Source of the DNA: Vasconcelosia minhoensis LEGE 07310
Lineage (GTDB): Bacteria > Cyanobacteriota > Cyanobacteriia > Phormidesmidales > Phormidesmidaceae
Length of the DNA stretch: 64,000 nucleotides
Assembly (NCBI RefSeq): GCF_015207255.1
Contig: NZ_JADEXG010000005.1
Location: 1 to 64,000 of the forward strand
Direction of reading: 5' to 3'
A program made the translations under genes and the position numbers. Shown one piece after another: positions 9,548-17,773 of the stretch. Position 1 is the stretch's first letter. Every line of letters starts with the position of its first letter. The notes under the pieces are model-generated. The model worked only from the letters and a program-made list of their open reading frames with translations. It made no database searches and was not told where the DNA came from.

Positions 9548-10318
9548 ATGAATCTACAATCAATTAGTGATAAAGCCAAAAAACTTTTAGTCTTAAACAA
9601 ACCACACATATTTTTTATGCGCATTCCAAAAACAGGAAGTACCTCTATCGATCTTGCAATAAGCCGGCATTATCCTGCAAATTCTTATGAAATAGATTCA
9701 TTAAAATCCTTGCAAGCGACTGAAGCAATGCATTACGGTGAAAACATAGATTTCAATCAGTGTCTACAGTTACGAGAAGCATTAGCTGCTTATGCTATGT
9801 CAAAAGACATAAAATACATTTCCGGACACGTACCATATTTGAAGGCTCTTGCAGAGGCTCACCAAGAAAAATACGTATACGTAACTCTATTAAGGGACCC
9901 TGTTAAGCGGTTGATTTCGAAGTATTTTTTTAATTTTCAGAAGTCTGACAATCACTGCAGTATCGACATAAGTTTGTCAGAATATCTCGACTCAGAAAAA
10001 GGTATTCAGTCAGGTTGCGAATACATTAAGTATCTTAAAGGAATATCGAAAGCAAATAGCTACTCTCTTGAATCTGAAATTTCAATAGCGAAAAATAATT
10101 TGTCTAAGTTTAATGTCGTGGGCACTTTGGAAAATCTTGAAAAATTTGTTTCAGACTTTTATGGAAAAACCGGCATTCAATTAAAAATCCCTCACAAAAA
10201 TGCAAGAGAAGGAGCTAATGCAAAACCACAGCTAGATAAAACTACCTTAAAGAATATAGAGAGTGTATGTCGGCCAGACATTGAATTATATGAGTACTTA
10301 ACTCACATCAAAGGCTGA
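9548..10318 (+). CDS. Sulfotransferase (PAPS-dependent, Sulfotransfer_2-like)
   Basis: Predicted to transfer sulfate from 3'-phosphoadenylyl sulfate to the EPS glycan. The 5'-phosphosulfate loop is RIPKTGSTS (about residues 25-33 from this start). The 3'-phosphate-binding strand is TLLRDPVKRLISKY (about 114-127). Length is 256 residues with no signal peptide, so it acts in the cytosol on the lipid-linked repeat. I chose ATG 9548 because AGGA (9539-9542) sits 5 bases upstream; an in-frame TTG at 9512 would add 12 residues. The gene is AT-rich and without HIP1. It is one of two sulfotransferases in the locus and lies directly before the flippase. Acceptor sugar unknown. Confidence 0.85.
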   Translation: MNLQSISDKAKKLLVLNKPHIFFMRIPKTGSTSIDLAISRHYPANSYEIDSLKSLQATEAMHYGENIDFNQCLQLREALAAYAMSKDIKYISGHVPYLKALAEAHQEKYVYVTLLRDPVKRLISKYFFNFQKSDNHCSIDISLSEYLDSEKGIQSGCEYIKYLKGISKANSYSLESEISIAKNNLSKFNVVGTLENLEKFVSDFYGKTGIQLKIPHKNAREGANAKPQLDKTTLKNIESVCRPDIELYEYLTHIKG

Positions 10319-10364
10319 TTATACAAAATAGAGCAGTGTTCTTCATTTAAGCAAGATTTCATAC

Positions 10365-11801
10365 ATGAGTTTACGACAGAAAGCAATTCGAGGAGCAATG
10401 TGGTCTGCAGTAGAGAAATGGGGCGCTCAGCTTGCTTCAACGGCTGTCTTTCTAATTTTAGCTCGACTACTGGGTGCTGAGGCGTTTGGGCTAGTGGCTC
10501 TCGCAAATGTATTTTTAGCCTTTATGCAAATCTTCTTAGACCAAGGATTTGCTCAAGCAATTATTCAAAAAGAGGAACTAAACCCAGAGCATTTGGACAC
10601 AGCCTTCTGGACGAGCGTGCTGACGAGTATTCTGTTTGTTCTAGCGATGTTTACTGGAGCTGGATTTGTCGCGGATTTCTATGATGAGCCAGACCTAGCG
10701 CCGATTATTCGATGGATGTCGATTAGCTTCTTTTTTGGAGGAATGAGTAGCGTTCAGTCAGCCATACTGAAGCGGAACATGCTGTTTAAAGCTTTTGCGA
10801 CTCGTTCTATAATTGCAACGGTGGCTTGTGGTATAGCTGGAGTGTGTGCGGCAGTATTAGGTTTGGGAGTGTGGAGTTTAGTTGTTAAAGAACTTGTCTT
10901 TGGCTCGTCTGGAGCTATTTTGCTCTGGAGTATTAGTGACTGGCGTCCTAGACTTCGTTTTTCTGCCTCACACTTTAGAGAACTATTTTCTTTTGGCATT
11001 AATATTATTGGCTTTAACTTCCTAAACTTCTTCAATAGACGATCAGATGATATGTTAATCGGATATTTCTTGGGACCAGTGTCGCTAGGCTACTACAGTG
11101 TTGCCTATCGCTTGCTTCTCATTATGATAGATCTTTTAACAAGAGTTACCTCGCAAGTGGCGCTGCCAGTTTTTTCAAGAATGCAGAGAGAACCGGCCAA
11201 AATGCGCAGCGCATTTTACCAAGTTACTAAGCTCACTAGTCTTGTTTCATTTCCAGCATTTCTAGGAATGGCAGTGCTTGCTCCAGAAATTGTATACTGC
11301 CTTTTTGGAGAACAGTGGATGCCAAGCGTACCTGTAATGAGGATTTTAGCTTTTATAGGTATTCTACAATCTGTTTCTCAGTTCAGTGGAACTATACTAT
11401 TGGCCTCGGGTAACCCTTCTCGGAGACTGGCAATACAGTTCTTGAATGCCTCATGTAATGTACTGACTTTTATCTTTGTAGTTCGTTGGGGTATTGTGGC
11501 TGTAGCACTAGGCTACGTATTACGTGGATATATCCTATCGCCAATACCTCTAATTGTTATTAGAAATATAATTAAGATAAGCCTGACAAAGTACTACTCA
11601 CAGTATGCACTGCCATTGTTTTCATCGGCAATAATGGTTACGACAATCTTTGGGGTCAAGAGTTTATTGAGTCATACACTAAACTCATACGCAGAGCTAA
11701 CAATCCTTGCACCTCTCAGCATTCTGACGTATACGATTATAGTTCTTCTGATATCACCAGATCTTCTCGGCCAAATTAAAAGACTTATTATTTCAGCCTA
11801 A
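10365..11801 (+). CDS. Wzx-type repeat-unit flippase (MOP superfamily, WzxC-like)
   Basis: Integral membrane protein expected to flip the undecaprenyl-linked EPS repeat unit across the inner membrane. It is 478 residues long with about 12-14 hydrophobic segments spread over the whole length. The N-terminus MSLRQKAIRGAMWSAVEKWG and the following ARLLGAEAFGLVALANVF and FLDQGFAQAIIQ are typical of the WzxC/lipopolysaccharide-biosynthesis branch of MOP transporters. It starts 46 bases after the first sulfotransferase and is followed by the acyltransferase. It supplies the flipping step between cytosolic assembly and the Wzy-like polymerase at 18819. Confidence 0.9.
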   Translation: MSLRQKAIRGAMWSAVEKWGAQLASTAVFLILARLLGAEAFGLVALANVFLAFMQIFLDQGFAQAIIQKEELNPEHLDTAFWTSVLTSILFVLAMFTGAGFVADFYDEPDLAPIIRWMSISFFFGGMSSVQSAILKRNMLFKAFATRSIIATVACGIAGVCAAVLGLGVWSLVVKELVFGSSGAILLWSISDWRPRLRFSASHFRELFSFGINIIGFNFLNFFNRRSDDMLIGYFLGPVSLGYYSVAYRLLLIMIDLLTRVTSQVALPVFSRMQREPAKMRSAFYQVTKLTSLVSFPAFLGMAVLAPEIVYCLFGEQWMPSVPVMRILAFIGILQSVSQFSGTILLASGNPSRRLAIQFLNASCNVLTFIFVVRWGIVAVALGYVLRGYILSPIPLIVIRNIIKISLTKYYSQYALPLFSSAIMVTTIFGVKSLLSHTLNSYAELTILAPLSILTYTIIVLLISPDLLGQIKRLIISA

Positions 11802-11827
11802 ATCAACTGAGAGTTGGAGGCGAATGC

Positions 11828-12421
11828 ATGAAACAGATTGATACATGGAAAAGTTTTATAAAGAGGAAATTAGCGAAAAATATTGCAAAATATTGCACCT
11901 ATGGAGAATCTATTATCTTAATGGAAAAAAATGAGCATTTAAAAGAACGACTTAAGTTCTGTGGCAGGGGTGTTGTCATCAACGGACAAGTGACGGTTGT
12001 TTGTCCAGAGAATATTGTTATTAAGGATAACGTCCACATAGGAGAAAACTCTTATTTAGATGGCAGAGGAAGTATTGAAATCGGCGAAAACACTCATATA
12101 AGTCGGAACTTCGTTGTTCATTCATCAAGCCATAATTACAACGGTACAAAATTGCCTTACGATGACACTTATGTGCTTAAGCCTATTAAAATTGATAGAA
12201 ATGTTTGGGTTGGAACGCATGTTGTTTTAGTTCCTGGGGTTTCAATAGGTGAAGGAGCAATTATAGGAGCAGGTACAGTAGTCACCAAGGAAGTTCCGGA
12301 ATTCAATATCTTGGGTAGTCAACCTGCCAGAACTCTAAAGCTTCGTAATATTGAGCATTATAGACAGACCGACTTTTTGAAAAGATATGGTGGCGTTTCC
12401 GGCAGAGACATCAACTTATAA
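11828..12421 (+). CDS. Left-handed beta-helix acyltransferase (hexapeptide family)
   Basis: Probably O-acetylates an EPS sugar using acetyl-CoA. The 197 residues have a short helical N-terminus, then hexapeptide repeats forming a left-handed beta-helix (about residues 45-175). VCPENIVIKDNVHIGEN and WVGTHVVLVPGVSIGEGAI are clear repeats, and the VHSSSHNY segment contains the likely catalytic His. The C-terminal cap GSQPARTLKLR is standard for maltose/galactoside-acetyltransferase relatives such as WcaF. It is preceded by GGAGG 8 bases before ATG (11815-11819), a strong ribosome site. It lies 26 bases after the flippase, consistent with an operon. Confidence 0.88.
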   Translation: MKQIDTWKSFIKRKLAKNIAKYCTYGESIILMEKNEHLKERLKFCGRGVVINGQVTVVCPENIVIKDNVHIGENSYLDGRGSIEIGENTHISRNFVVHSSSHNYNGTKLPYDDTYVLKPIKIDRNVWVGTHVVLVPGVSIGEGAIIGAGTVVTKEVPEFNILGSQPARTLKLRNIEHYRQTDFLKRYGGVSGRDINL

Positions 12422-12430
12422 ACCGCGTCC

Positions 12431-12541
12431 ATGTTGAGACCCAAAGTTTTCGATGACATGACCGAAGAACTGAAAGCCTTATCTGGAGGCTGCTTCAAGC
12501 TAATCCTAAAAACCGCAGTTTTCAAGTTGGACGAGGTATAG
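12431..12541 (+). CDS. Possible 36-residue peptide, unrecognised
   Basis: A short frame between the acyltransferase and the second sulfotransferase reads MLRPKVFDDMTEELKALSGG at its start and ends KTAVFKLDEV. I do not recognise it. It has no clear ribosome-binding site and may be only a gene remnant or chance. It is recorded because it uses a continuous frame over almost the whole gap. Confidence 0.12.
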   Translation: MLRPKVFDDMTEELKALSGGCFKLILKTAVFKLDEV

Positions 12542-12558
12542 TTCAAATGATTTTGAAC
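12541..12558. promoter_or_regulatory. Short perfect inverted repeat before the second sulfotransferase
   Basis: GTTCAAA and TTTGAAC flank a 4-base loop (TGAT). This makes a 7-base-pair hairpin or a small operator 27 bases before the start of the sulfotransferase gene. No T-run follows, so it is not a convincing terminator. Function unknown. Confidence 0.25.
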
Positions 12559-12584
12559 AATAGTAGATTAAGGAGCTTGTTAGT

Positions 12585-13505
12585 TTGATTAAACTACCAT
12601 TCATGAGAAGAACAGTAAGCCAGCGATTTTACGATTCACCTAATTCTATCGAGGGTAGAATATTTGTGGTCGGTTGTCCTAGATCTGGGACAACTCTATT
12701 GCAGAGATTGATAAGTAATCATCCTGAAATCACGTCATTCCCGGAAAGCAAGTTTTATCAAAGATTAGTTGACTCAAAATCTCAAAGAGCGAGATACGGT
12801 ATAGTTTCGAAGCGCGCTAGAGAAACGGTGAGTTCTTTCTTAGAATTAATTGAGAGTGAAGAGCTGTTATATCTGTTTCCTAGCAGAATAGCTTTTGTTT
12901 CTGAGTATTCAAGCGCTTTTGTTAAGGTCCTAGATATTCTGTCTATTCAAAGCGGAAGTTCATATTGGCTTGAAAAGACACCTGCTCATTTGCATTATAT
13001 CGACCTAATTAAAAAGCTTGTTCATAAAGCGAAGTTTGTTCATATTGTCAGGGAACCACTTGATGTTGTTGCTTCGCTTTATGAAGTTAATCTAAAATAT
13101 CCTGAATTGTGGTGGGGTTCAGCAGATATTGACCGATGTATAGAGCGATGGCTACATGATGTTGAAATAACAAAGCGCTATTCGATTCTAGGGCAAGATC
13201 TTTATATTACTTACGAGGAACTTACGCAGCAAACAGAGGCTACTCTTGAAAACGTCTGTAAATTTATAGGAGTTGAGTTTACGAGTGAAATGCTTACTTT
13301 GAAAAATGAAGAGACAATTAAACTGGTTAGGAAAAGCGAAGCTTGGAAGGCCAGAACAAATCAGCCAATAGCATATACAAAGCATGAAAAATTCAACCGT
13401 ATCTTTAATGACCACCAAAAAGAAAGAATTTGTGATAGCCTTTTAATGGCCGATCTATCTTTTTTGCCGGAAAGCTATAAAACTAATATTGTCAGTTATT
13501 TTTAA
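12585..13505 (+). CDS. Sulfotransferase (Sulfotransfer_3-like)
   Basis: Second PAPS-dependent sulfotransferase of the locus. The 5'-phosphosulfate loop is CPRSGTTLL (residues 31-39), and FVHIVREPLDVVASL (about 151-165) supplies the 3'-phosphate contact. The 306-residue length fits the family. A TTG start at 12585 is preferred over the later ATG at 12603, because AAGGAG (12570-12575) is 9 bases before TTG but 27 before ATG. The C-terminus ends with a lipid-independent, basic region and there is no signal peptide. The two sulfotransferases belong to different subfamilies, so they probably modify different positions or sugars. The gene is AT-rich. Confidence 0.87.
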   Translation: MIKLPFMRRTVSQRFYDSPNSIEGRIFVVGCPRSGTTLLQRLISNHPEITSFPESKFYQRLVDSKSQRARYGIVSKRARETVSSFLELIESEELLYLFPSRIAFVSEYSSAFVKVLDILSIQSGSSYWLEKTPAHLHYIDLIKKLVHKAKFVHIVREPLDVVASLYEVNLKYPELWWGSADIDRCIERWLHDVEITKRYSILGQDLYITYEELTQQTEATLENVCKFIGVEFTSEMLTLKNEETIKLVRKSEAWKARTNQPIAYTKHEKFNRIFNDHQKERICDSLLMADLSFLPESYKTNIVSYF

Positions 13506-13571
13506 ATTTAATATTTCATCTGTATATAATAAATTTCTTCGATAACTTTGATCCATTTTAGAGGTATATAT

Positions 13572-14513
13572 ATGACCGGAAAGAAGCGGCATGAGGATAC
13601 TATTTGCGATGAAGGAAATGACTTTCACCCATTGGTCTCAGTGATAATCCCTGTTTTCAACGATTTTTCTAGATTGCTTCTGTGCTTAACTTCTTTGAGA
13701 AATCAGAGCTATCCGAAAGACTATTATGAAATTATTGTGGTTGACAATAATTCTACAAGTTTTTTTAATCTTTCCCACAGTGAATTTGGAGAAATTAAGT
13801 TATGCTTTGAGGCCACTCCTGGCTCATATGCAGCACGTAATAAGGGAATTTCTGTAGCCAAAGGAGATATATTTGCTTTCATCGATTCAGACTGTGTGGC
13901 GCAGAAAAGCTGGATAGCGAATGGAGTCGCGGCGTTAGAATCAGCATCAGCCCATTTAGTAGGTGGGCAGGTGACTTTTATTTTATCGCCTCAAAGAACA
14001 CCGGCGGAAATCTATGATTCGCTAACTAATATGCAGATTGAGCGAAATATCGCAGAAAGGAAAGTCAGCAAGACTGCCAATCTGTTTGTACGCAGAGAGA
14101 TATTTGACTCAGTTGGCTTGTTTCCACAGCATCTTAAATCCGGCGGAGACGTAGCCTGGACAAAGAAAGCTACAGATTCTGGTCACTTGTTAGCTTACTC
14201 AAAAGAAGCTGAGGTATTCCATCCAGCCCGCAAGCTACCACAACTACTGAAAAAGCAATTTCGCGTTGGCAAAGGACAAACTACGATGAGGTTGGCAGAG
14301 GGACAAACATTAAAGAAGATTGCTATTGACACAATTTTTTGCTTTAAGTATCCTAGAATTCAATTTTTGACTGACAAAATTGAACCAAAGTATGAAGAAG
14401 AGGTCATGTCGAGGCCGTTAGCAATTCTTTTAGTTATCTGGTTATGTAATATTTCGACGGGTCTTGGTAGATTCACTACAATATTAATTAAACTAGTAAC
14501 TTCACTAAAATGA
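13572..14513 (+). CDS. GT2-family glycosyltransferase (first of a paralogous pair)
   Basis: Inverting GT-A glycosyltransferase. From ATG 13572 the protein has 313 residues. The nucleotide-binding start is PLVSVIIPVFNDFSRL, followed by VVDNNST, ARNKGIS and the metal-binding DSDC motif (FIDSDC). The C-terminus has a hydrophobic stretch (LAILLVIWLCNISTGLG) that may anchor it. ATG 13572 follows AGAGGT by 6 bases; the TTG at 13548 is less likely. It is clearly related to the GT2 gene at 15725: both have LKSGGD, YDSL and VFHPAR blocks. It overlaps the next gene by 4 bases (ATGA at 14510), so the two should be translationally coupled. Confidence 0.88.
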   Translation: MTGKKRHEDTICDEGNDFHPLVSVIIPVFNDFSRLLLCLTSLRNQSYPKDYYEIIVVDNNSTSFFNLSHSEFGEIKLCFEATPGSYAARNKGISVAKGDIFAFIDSDCVAQKSWIANGVAALESASAHLVGGQVTFILSPQRTPAEIYDSLTNMQIERNIAERKVSKTANLFVRREIFDSVGLFPQHLKSGGDVAWTKKATDSGHLLAYSKEAEVFHPARKLPQLLKKQFRVGKGQTTMRLAEGQTLKKIAIDTIFCFKYPRIQFLTDKIEPKYEEEVMSRPLAILLVIWLCNISTGLGRFTTILIKLVTSLK

Positions 14514-15601
14514 CAAAACTTTACGATATTTTGATAAGAAGCGCTACAGCTGCGCTGCAGCTGCAAAATCAGGAAACAGGTTCTATGCCTGCTGGTCATA
14601 ATGGCCCCTATTTTGACATTGAGACGCCAGTTCGCAATACCTCACACTGGTTGATTACTTTCCTGCATGCATATTCTTTTTCTCGCAAAAAATCGTTTTT
14701 AGCAGCTGCTGAGCGCGCCATAACGTATCTCTGCAGTAGAGATGCCCGTCCAGTAGGTGCAACATTTTGGCATCGTAAAAACTCGGCAAAAGATACGTGT
14801 AACGGTCTCATGGGACAAGCTTGGACTATAGAAGCGTTAGTTGAAGCAGCGATACAACTTGAAAGGCCAGAACTTATCAAACTTGCCGAAGAAGTTTTCT
14901 TACTGCATCCTTTCGATGACAACCTCGGTCTCTGGCAAAGAGTGAGCGTTGATGGAACTTATTTGGATTTTGACTATACATTCAACCATCAGCTTTGGTT
15001 CGCTGCAGCGGGTAGTATGCTTTCCAAGCATGCAAAGAGTGAAGTGGGAGCGCAAATTAAACGTTACATGAGCATAGTTCCGTTTTCATTGGAAGCTCAT
15101 TCTTCAGGATTAATTCGACACAATAATAGTTGGAATAGGTTTAAAATTACGACCCGCATTATTAAAAGGTTGAAACTACGTCGTTCAGCAAAAATGGTTA
15201 AGTATTTGACGCATAAAGAAATAGGTTACCACAGCTTTAACTTATATGCTTTTAGTCTCATTAGAAGTTGCTATCCTAACCATCCATTTTGGGATTCCAG
15301 AAAGTTTAGAAGAGTGCTTCAATATATGACTTCGAATAACTACAAAGAGGAAATAGAGAACAATGAGTACGGTTATCCCTATAATCCACCAGGGTTTGAA
15401 GTTGCTTTTGCCATGAGTCAATTTGTGCCTAATTCTACGAAGGAGCAAGAATACTGGGTGTCGAGGCAGTTACAGCGGTGCTATGACTTCAAAAAAGATT
15501 TAATGTGTTTGATGACGAAGGATCACATGACTGGCTCAGCGAGAATATATGAAGCTACTCGTATATCTGACCTCGCACTGACTCAAAAACCAATCGCTTA
15601 G
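14510..15601 (+). CDS. Uncharacterised probable alpha/alpha-toroid protein of the EPS locus
   Basis: I do not recognise a named family. The 363 residues are mostly helical, with repeating amphipathic helix pairs (HWLITFLHAYSF, FLAAAERAITYL, GQAWTIEALVEAAIQL, IKLAEEVFLLHPF) spaced about 45-50 residues apart. Aromatic and acidic residues sit between them (FNHQLWFAAAG, YGYPYNPPGFEV). This pattern is that of six-hairpin or alpha/alpha-toroid enzymes, such as uronyl hydrolases, polysaccharide lyases and epimerases. There is no signal peptide, so it would work in the cytosol, unlike most lyases. It overlaps the upstream GT2 by 4 bases and is flanked by two paralogous GT2 genes, so a role in making or editing the repeat unit is inferred. 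Confidence 0.6.
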   Translation: MTKLYDILIRSATAALQLQNQETGSMPAGHNGPYFDIETPVRNTSHWLITFLHAYSFSRKKSFLAAAERAITYLCSRDARPVGATFWHRKNSAKDTCNGLMGQAWTIEALVEAAIQLERPELIKLAEEVFLLHPFDDNLGLWQRVSVDGTYLDFDYTFNHQLWFAAAGSMLSKHAKSEVGAQIKRYMSIVPFSLEAHSSGLIRHNNSWNRFKITTRIIKRLKLRRSAKMVKYLTHKEIGYHSFNLYAFSLIRSCYPNHPFWDSRKFRRVLQYMTSNNYKEEIENNEYGYPYNPPGFEVAFAMSQFVPNSTKEQEYWVSRQLQRCYDFKKDLMCLMTKDHMTGSARIYEATRISDLALTQKPIA

Positions 15602-15724
15602 CTGAGTTTTACTGACGCGCTAACAAAGCTTATTGATTGAATTAGGCGAAAATTTGCCTAGTTGAAGTCTGTATTTATTCTTTCTCGAAGAATATGAAAT
15701 CTATTTCTTACGAAAACTGAATCT

Positions 15725-16642
15725 ATGCATATCACAAGTTCAGCTCTCATAGCAGTCATAGTTCCAGTATATAACGATCCAAAGCGCTTGCGGATTTGTT
15801 TGGAAGCTCTTGATAAACAAACCTTGTCCAAAGAACGGTATGAAATTTTAGTAGTTGATAATAATTCATCACAGAGTATTGAAGATGTTGTTAAAAATTT
15901 TCGACAAGCTGTGTTATGTCATGAGAAGCGACCGGGTTCTTATTCGGCTAGAAACAAAGGCATTTCTCTTACAAAAGCAAGGCTCCTAGCATTTACTGAT
16001 TCTGACTGTGTTCCTGAAAGTGATTGGTTGGAAAAGGGGCTCCATTACTTGCTGTCTGCTCCAAATTGTGGTTTTGTTGCCGGCGGCATTGATTTCTTCT
16101 TTAATAAACCTAATAAGCCTAATCCTATAGAACTTTACGATAGCCTTTTCTATCTCCAACAAAAAATCTATGTAGAAGAGCAAGGGTGGGGAGCTACAGC
16201 TAATTTATTTACTCATAAGCATATTTTCGAAAAAGTAGGCTTTTTTAATGCGAATTTAAAGTCTGGAGGTGATGCAGAGTGGGGAAGAAGAGTTACAGCC
16301 GCTGGATACACTGCTGTTTATGCAGAGGATTGTTGTGTATTTCATCCTGCTCGCTCCTCGCTAAAAGAATTGCGTAAAAAGATCCGTAGGACATTAGGCG
16401 GAGTACTTGATATTGATTGTATTAGCCAGAATGACCAAATCCTTGAGGCATTTTCACGTAAAGGTAATCTATTATCTCATCTGCGACCACCGCTGCGCTC
16501 CTCATTCCGGAAGTCTTTCCAAAATCAAAGTTTGCATAGTCAGCATCAAAAGATTATTATCTTCATGATGGTTTTCTTCCTTCATTATCTCAAAGCATTC
16601 GAGGTCTATCAACTTCAATCTGAGAAGTTGACATTCCGCTAA
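15725..16642 (+). CDS. GT2-family glycosyltransferase (second of a paralogous pair)
   Basis: A 305-residue GT-A transferase with IAVIVPVYNDPKRL at the nucleotide-binding start. VVDNNSS, a SARNKGIS block and the metal-binding TDSDC follow. It shares many blocks with the gene at 13572 (ELYDSL against EIYDSL, LKSGGDAEW against LKSGGDVAW, CVFHPAR against EVFHPAR), so one arose by duplication of the other around the toroid gene. It ends with a weakly hydrophobic helix (IIIFMMVFFLHYLKAF). The ATG at 15725 follows a 123-base gap with no strong ribosome site. Donor and acceptor unknown. Confidence 0.88.
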   Translation: MHITSSALIAVIVPVYNDPKRLRICLEALDKQTLSKERYEILVVDNNSSQSIEDVVKNFRQAVLCHEKRPGSYSARNKGISLTKARLLAFTDSDCVPESDWLEKGLHYLLSAPNCGFVAGGIDFFFNKPNKPNPIELYDSLFYLQQKIYVEEQGWGATANLFTHKHIFEKVGFFNANLKSGGDAEWGRRVTAAGYTAVYAEDCCVFHPARSSLKELRKKIRRTLGGVLDIDCISQNDQILEAFSRKGNLLSHLRPPLRSSFRKSFQNQSLHSQHQKIIIFMMVFFLHYLKAFEVYQLQSEKLTFR

Positions 16643-16724
16643 ATGTTATCTCCAAATATGCTATTAGCTAATAGAACATAAAAGCTATGAATAGGTAAAT
16701 TTCACGCCAAAGCCGTCTTATACT

Positions 16725-16748
16725 ACCGAAAAGTAAACCGAAAAGTAA
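16725..16748 (+). repeat. 12-base perfect tandem duplication
   Basis: ACCGAAAAGTAA occurs twice without a gap in the leader region of the next GT2 gene, and a third partial unit (AAAGTA) follows. It could be simple replication slippage in an AT-rich leader; no function is claimed. Confidence 0.5.
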
Positions 16749-16790
16749 AAAGTATTCTAGCCTCAGCCCTTAACTTATACCTCAGTACGC

Positions 16791-17771
16791 GTGTCCATGA
16801 AAGCCCCTGAAGTTTCTGTGATCATTCCCGCTTATAATGCAGCGTCATACCTTCCTGAAACAATCGAGAGTGTTCTGAAACAAACTTTTCAGGATTTTGA
16901 AGTCCTTGTAGTTGACGATGGAAGCGTTGACAAAACTACCGAATGTGTTTCTAGCTTTACTGACAGTCGAATTAAGCTATTTAACCAGGCCAATCAAGGC
17001 TGTGCAGCTGCTCGCAATACCGGCCTCGGTGCATCTCAAGGTCGATATGTCGCATTTCTAGACTCCGACGATCTCTGGGAAACAACGAAGCTAGAAAAAC
17101 AGGTAAAATGCTTAGAGGAAAACTCTGAAATAGGCCTGGTTTATTCTTGGGTCGATTTCTCTGATGCAGATGGAAATCCTACTGGTAAAGTACGAAAAGT
17201 TTTTGCTGAAGGGAATGTTTTTAAGCAAATGATTGTTGGTAATTTAATTTCCTGCGGTAGTGTTCCTCTGGTTCGACGTGTATGTTTTGAGGCAGTGGGT
17301 CTCTTTGATACTAATTTGTGGACTGCAGAGGACAAAGATATGTGGCTACGAATTTCAGCTCACTATCCTTTCGCATTGATAAAAGAGCCTTTGGTTTACT
17401 ACCGACAGCATTCCAACAGTAAATCTTCAAAAGGGTTTAGGCGGCGAGAGCAAGATTTCCAAAGAATTATGAGCAAACTTCCTGAATCTTTGCTGGTAGA
17501 AGGGTCGTTAGAGTGGAAGAAAGTCTACTCGCAGCAATATCTTTACTTCGCCTGGCGGGCTTATGAAGGGAAATCTTACAGAGAATGTTTCAAATACCTG
17601 CTTGATGCGGCTCGTTTCCATCCGCTTTCCCTCTTTTTAAAGGAGTTCATTCACTTATCAAGCCTTTTGTGTGTAAAAACTTTAATGGGGGAAAGCAGCT
17701 ATAGGAAGCTAAGACGTCTCATTATAGGTTCCTCGAAGCATTGTAATCATTTATTGAAAAGGCAGCTCTAA
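16791..17771 (+). CDS. GT2-family glycosyltransferase (tandem paralogue A)
   Basis: A GT-A transferase of 326 residues from GTG 16791; ATG 16797 is an equally good start two codons later. Motifs are VSVIIPAYNAASYLPETI, VVDDGSVDKT, ARNTGLG and the DXD-type motif LDSDD. A conserved C-terminal acceptor region has ETVGLFDTNL-like and AEDKDMWLRI blocks. The latter contains the usual ED catalytic base (AEDKD). It is a tandem paralogue of the next gene, which starts 2 bases after its stop. It is still in the AT-rich, HIP1-free part of the locus. Sugar specificity unknown. Confidence 0.9.
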   Translation: MSMKAPEVSVIIPAYNAASYLPETIESVLKQTFQDFEVLVVDDGSVDKTTECVSSFTDSRIKLFNQANQGCAAARNTGLGASQGRYVAFLDSDDLWETTKLEKQVKCLEENSEIGLVYSWVDFSDADGNPTGKVRKVFAEGNVFKQMIVGNLISCGSVPLVRRVCFEAVGLFDTNLWTAEDKDMWLRISAHYPFALIKEPLVYYRQHSNSKSSKGFRRREQDFQRIMSKLPESLLVEGSLEWKKVYSQQYLYFAWRAYEGKSYRECFKYLLDAARFHPLSLFLKEFIHLSSLLCVKTLMGESSYRKLRRLIIGSSKHCNHLLKRQL

Positions 17772-17773
17772 TA

